64,000 bases of DNA from Micromonospora olivasterospora (GTDB lineage Bacteria; Actinomycetota; Actinomycetes; Mycobacteriales; Micromonosporaceae): positions 4,588,001 to 4,652,000 of the forward strand of contig NZ_VLKE01000001.1 in assembly GCF_007830265.1 (NCBI RefSeq), in the 5' to 3' direction. The translations under genes were made by a program, and so were the position numbers. Position 1 is the first letter of the stretch, and the number at the start of each line of letters is the position of its first letter. A model generated the notes under the pieces. It saw only the letters and a list, made by a program, of their open reading frames with translations, made no database searches and had not been told where the DNA came from. This document shows, piece after piece, positions 61,956-64,000 of this stretch.

Positions 61956-62564
61956 ATGGGGTCACCAGCTCGCCTCGGCGCCGCTCTGGCGGTCGCGGTC
62001 ACCGCGCTCGCCGGGCCGCTCGCGGCGGGCGCACGCGCCGCCGAGGTGCCCGCCGTCGCCCCCGCCCGGGGCCAGCCCGACCCCGGCGGCGAGCAGGCCG
62101 AACCCGGCGCTCCTCCGCCGGGACGGGTCTTCGTCCAGGTCAGCCCCGGCACCGTGGAGGCCGGCTTCCTCGTCGGCGTCCGGGCGAGCTGCCGGGACAA
62201 CTCCGTGCCCGCCATCGTGGTCTCCGACGCGTTCGGCCGCATCGCCGTGCAGCCCCAGTGGGGGCTGCTCACCGCGTCCCCGATGGTGCGCGAGCGCACC
62301 CGCCCGGGCAACTACCCGGTCAAGCTGGAGTGCCGGGACGGGGAGACCGCGTCCACGATGCTCCAGGTCGTCAAGCGGATGCCCACGCCGACCCACCAGC
62401 CGACCCACCGGCCCAGCCGGGGCCCCGCCACCGGATTCGGGGGCACCGCCCGGGACGCCACCGGCGGGCTGCTGCTTCCCGGCGGCCTGGCGCTGACCGT
62501 GGCCGGCGTGACGATCGGCGTGTTCGCGGCGTGCCGGCCCAGGGCCGGCAGCCGGAAGCGGTGA
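61956..62564 (+). CDS. Secreted surface protein with C-terminal membrane anchor, candidate sortase substrate
   Basis: A 202-residue protein with an N-terminal Sec signal (ALAVAVTALAGPLAAGARAA). A beta-rich middle follows (GRVFVQVSPGTVEAGFLVGV, RASCRDNSVPAIVVSDAFGR), resembling a small Ig-like or surface domain. It ends with a Pro/Thr-rich linker (PTPTHQPTHRPSRGPATGFG), a hydrophobic helix (LTVAGVTIGVFAAC) and a basic tail (RPRAGSRKR). This signal-linker-helix-basic-tail layout is a cell-wall sorting signal, with TGFGG in place of LPxTG. The class F sortase gene begins ten bases downstream. Confidence 0.75.
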   Translation: MGSPARLGAALAVAVTALAGPLAAGARAAEVPAVAPARGQPDPGGEQAEPGAPPPGRVFVQVSPGTVEAGFLVGVRASCRDNSVPAIVVSDAFGRIAVQPQWGLLTASPMVRERTRPGNYPVKLECRDGETASTMLQVVKRMPTPTHQPTHRPSRGPATGFGGTARDATGGLLLPGGLALTVAGVTIGVFAACRPRAGSRKR

Positions 62565-62574
62565 GGAGGGCGCC

Positions 62575-63231
62575 GTGGCGTCCGCGCGCGTACCCGGATC
62601 GGCCCGCCCGGCGGCGGGCCGGCGGCGCCCCTGGTCGGCGCCGGCGGCCGTGATCCTGGTGCTGGTCGGCGTCTTCGCCACCGGCGCGGGGCTCGGGCGC
62701 ACAGCCGGGCCGTTCGACTGGGCCACCAGCGGCGGGACGGCCTCCGCAGACGGGGCCGCCCGGCTCACCGCCAGCCGACCGGTCAGCGTGGCCGTGCCGG
62801 CCATCCGGGTCGCGGCGCCCGTGGAGCCGGTCGGTGAGGCCCCGGACGGGTCGATCGCCGTCCCGCCGCTGAGCAAGCACGACCAGACCGGCTGGTACGA
62901 CCGGGGCCCGACCCCGGGCGAGCCGGGCCGGGCGATCATCGTGGGGCACGTCGACACGAAGGCCGGCCCGGCGGTCTTCTACGACCTGGGCCGCCTGAAG
63001 GCCGGCGACCGGATCGAGGTGACCCGGGCCGACCGCACCGTGGTGGTCTTCGCGGTGGACTCCGTCGAGCACTTCGGCAAGGACGACCTGCCCGCCGACC
63101 GGGTGTACGGCGCCGACGGCCCGCCCGCGCTGCGGCTGATCACCTGCGGCGGGGACTGGGTCGGCGGGCGGACCGGCTACGCCGACAACGTCATCGCCTT
63201 CGCCTCGTTGGTCGACACGCGGCTCCCGTGA
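62575..63231 (+). CDS. Class F sortase
   Basis: A 218-residue membrane-anchored transpeptidase. An N-terminal hydrophobic helix (APAAVILVLVGVFATGAGLG) is followed by the sortase beta-barrel: SVAVPAIRVAAPVEPVG, GRAIIVGHVDTKAGPAVFYD (catalytic His) and LRLITCGGDWVGGRTGYADN (catalytic Cys and Arg). Class F sortases are typical of actinobacteria and their substrates are poorly known. GGAGGG precedes the GTG start, ten bases after the previous stop, so it is co-transcribed with its candidate substrate. Confidence 0.9.
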   Translation: MASARVPGSARPAAGRRRPWSAPAAVILVLVGVFATGAGLGRTAGPFDWATSGGTASADGAARLTASRPVSVAVPAIRVAAPVEPVGEAPDGSIAVPPLSKHDQTGWYDRGPTPGEPGRAIIVGHVDTKAGPAVFYDLGRLKAGDRIEVTRADRTVVVFAVDSVEHFGKDDLPADRVYGADGPPALRLITCGGDWVGGRTGYADNVIAFASLVDTRLP

Positions 63232-63240
63232 CCACCGGCC

Positions 63241-63459
63241 GCCCTGCCGGCCGCGCGATGTCGGCCGCCCTGCCGGCCGCGCGATGTCGGCGACATTGCG
63301 GCGTCCCGTCGCGCGGAAGACCGCGATGTCGGCGACATGGCGCCCGCCCCGCCCCGGCCCGCCCCGGCCCGCCCCGCTCGGCCCGCCCGCTCGGCCGGCG
63401 GCCCGCCCGGTCGGCCCGGCGGCCCGCCCGGTCGGCCCGCCGGCCCGCCCGGTCGCGGG
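63241..63459. repeat. Repeat-rich GC spacer with ATGTCGGCGACAT palindromes
   Basis: A 27-bp unit (GCCCTGCCGGCCGCGCGATG plus TCGGC) occurs twice at 63241-63292. The near-palindrome ATGTCGGCGACAT occurs at 63284-63296 and 63326-63338. From ~63350 the spacer is degenerate CGGCCCGCCCGGTCGGCCCG repeats. No gene is credible here; it separates the convergent sortase and ABM genes. Confidence 0.7.
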
Positions 63460-63780
63460 TCAGGCCCGGCCTGGTACCTGCTGGACGACCTCGAACTCCA
63501 GCAGGGTCGCGCCCGAGGCGACCGGGCGGCGCTGCTCGCCGCCCTCGCCGCCCGCGTGCGCGGCGCGCGCCGGCCCGGACGCCCACGCCTGATAGGCCTC
63601 CTCCGACTCCCAGCGCGTGTACACGAAGTACCGGCGCTCCCCGGCGACCGGGCGGAGCAGCTCGAAGCCGAGGAAGCCGGGAGAGTTCTCCACCGCGCCG
63701 GCGCGGGCCGCGAACCGCCGCTCCAGTTCCTCGCCCGCGCCCTCGGGGACGTCGATCGCGTTGATCTTCACGACTGCCAT
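63460..63780 (-). CDS. Antibiotic biosynthesis monooxygenase (ABM) domain protein
   Basis: A 106-residue ferredoxin-like fold protein. VVKINAIDVPEGAGEELERR, VENSPGFLGFELLRPVAGER and YFVYTRWESEEAYQAW follow the ABM-domain pattern shared by small monooxygenases and haem-degrading MhuD/IsdG-like enzymes. The conserved W of RWES and the preceding N of ENSPGF are present, as in haem-degrading members. The function is therefore either haem turnover or oxidation of an unknown small molecule. The ATG start is clear. Confidence 0.85.
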   Translation of the reverse strand: MAVVKINAIDVPEGAGEELERRFAARAGAVENSPGFLGFELLRPVAGERRYFVYTRWESEEAYQAWASGPARAAHAGGEGGEQRRPVASGATLLEFEVVQQVPGRA

Positions 63781-63796
63781 GGCTCCACACTAGTGG

Positions 63797-64000
63797 TCAG
63801 AGCGGCTCGACCGCCGGGACCAGCTCGGCGTCGACCACGATCGGCGCGTGGTCGGAGGGGCCCTTGCCCTTGCGGGCCTCCCGATCCACGTACGCGGAGC
63901 GAACCGCGCGGGCGAACGGCGCCGAGGCGTACACCAGGTCGATCCGCATGCCCTTGTTCTGGTGGAACATCCCGGCCCGGTAGTCCCAGTACGTGTACGG
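63797..64000 (-). CDS. Exonuclease III-like endonuclease/exonuclease/phosphatase, partial
   Basis: The minus-strand frame entering from the right edge reads YTYWDYRAGMFHQNKGMRID, then LVYASAPFARAVRSAYVDRE and GPSDHAPIVVDAELVPAVEP to a stop at 63797. YWDYRAGMFxxNKGMRIDL and SDHAPI, with the catalytic His, are the C-terminal signatures of exonuclease III (XthA)-type AP endonucleases. Only the last 67 residues are in the window. Confidence 0.85.
   Translation of the reverse strand, partial: PYTYWDYRAGMFHQNKGMRIDLVYASAPFARAVRSAYVDREARKGKGPSDHAPIVVDAELVPAVEPL

Overview
The window is very GC-rich (low 70s % by eye), with dense, often overlapping genes, many GTG/TTG starts, a GlgM/GlgE-type glucan pathway, a LysR–sdhCAB locus, DUF3516 and HrpA helicases and a class F sortase. 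This points to a filamentous actinomycete, most likely Micromonosporaceae (Micromonospora or a close relative). That assignment is an inference from gene content and style; no rRNA or tRNA gene is visible.

Layout. 1-8.2 kb: the end of a membrane protein, a TagF-like polymerase, a WbpD-like acetyltransferase, and a run of single genes (DUF952, a receiver-only response regulator, YaaA, a GT39-like membrane protein, an App1-like phosphatase). 8.2-17.3 kb: a compact alpha-glucan locus with pgm, glgC, glgA/glgM, glgE and glgB, giving a complete route from glucose-6-phosphate through ADP-glucose and maltose-1-phosphate to branched glucan. Two head-to-head 5'-truncated gene remnants (a GNAT and a VapC-type PIN toxin) sit inside it. 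17.5-30.4 kb: a Wzx/Wzy-type surface-polysaccharide island with a nucleotidyltransferase, three SDR sugar enzymes including a LegB-like 4,6-dehydratase, a flippase, a polymerase, three GT4 glycosyltransferases, and a tightly overlapping aminotransferase / PglC-like phosphotransferase / PglD-like acetyltransferase set that suggests a diacetamido-sugar (bacillosamine-like) first residue on the lipid carrier.

30.5-40.4 kb: DUF389, tex, yidD, dgt, an MBL hydrolase, a Tat-exported class A beta-lactamase-like protein and a zinc alcohol dehydrogenase. 40.4-42.7 kb: an IS110-family element inserted in low-complexity C/G-rich DNA, with a roughly 290-nt structured non-coding left end that is a good bridge-RNA candidate. 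42.7-47.1 kb: sdhCAB with a divergent LysR regulator and a palindromic operator. 47.3-52.4 kb: a dTDP-glucose 4,6-dehydratase and hrpA. 52.6-56.6 kb: a cytidine-deaminase-like gene and a rearranged siderophore ABC operon (PhyH/permease chimera, one permease, ATPase, lipoprotein) containing a 33-bp minisatellite. 56.6-64 kb: a DUF559-like gene bracketed by two copies of a long hairpin repeat, a DUF3516 helicase, trmB, a class F sortase with a candidate substrate, an ABM monooxygenase and the end of an exonuclease III-like gene.

Two cross-cutting observations. First, four apparent single-base deletions in G/C-rich runs break DUF389, tex (3' end) and hrpA (two near the 3' end), so either these genes are decaying or the assembly has base-calling errors. 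Second, the window is unusually rich in short tandem repeats (29, 21, 33 and 33 bp units), some inside coding sequences.
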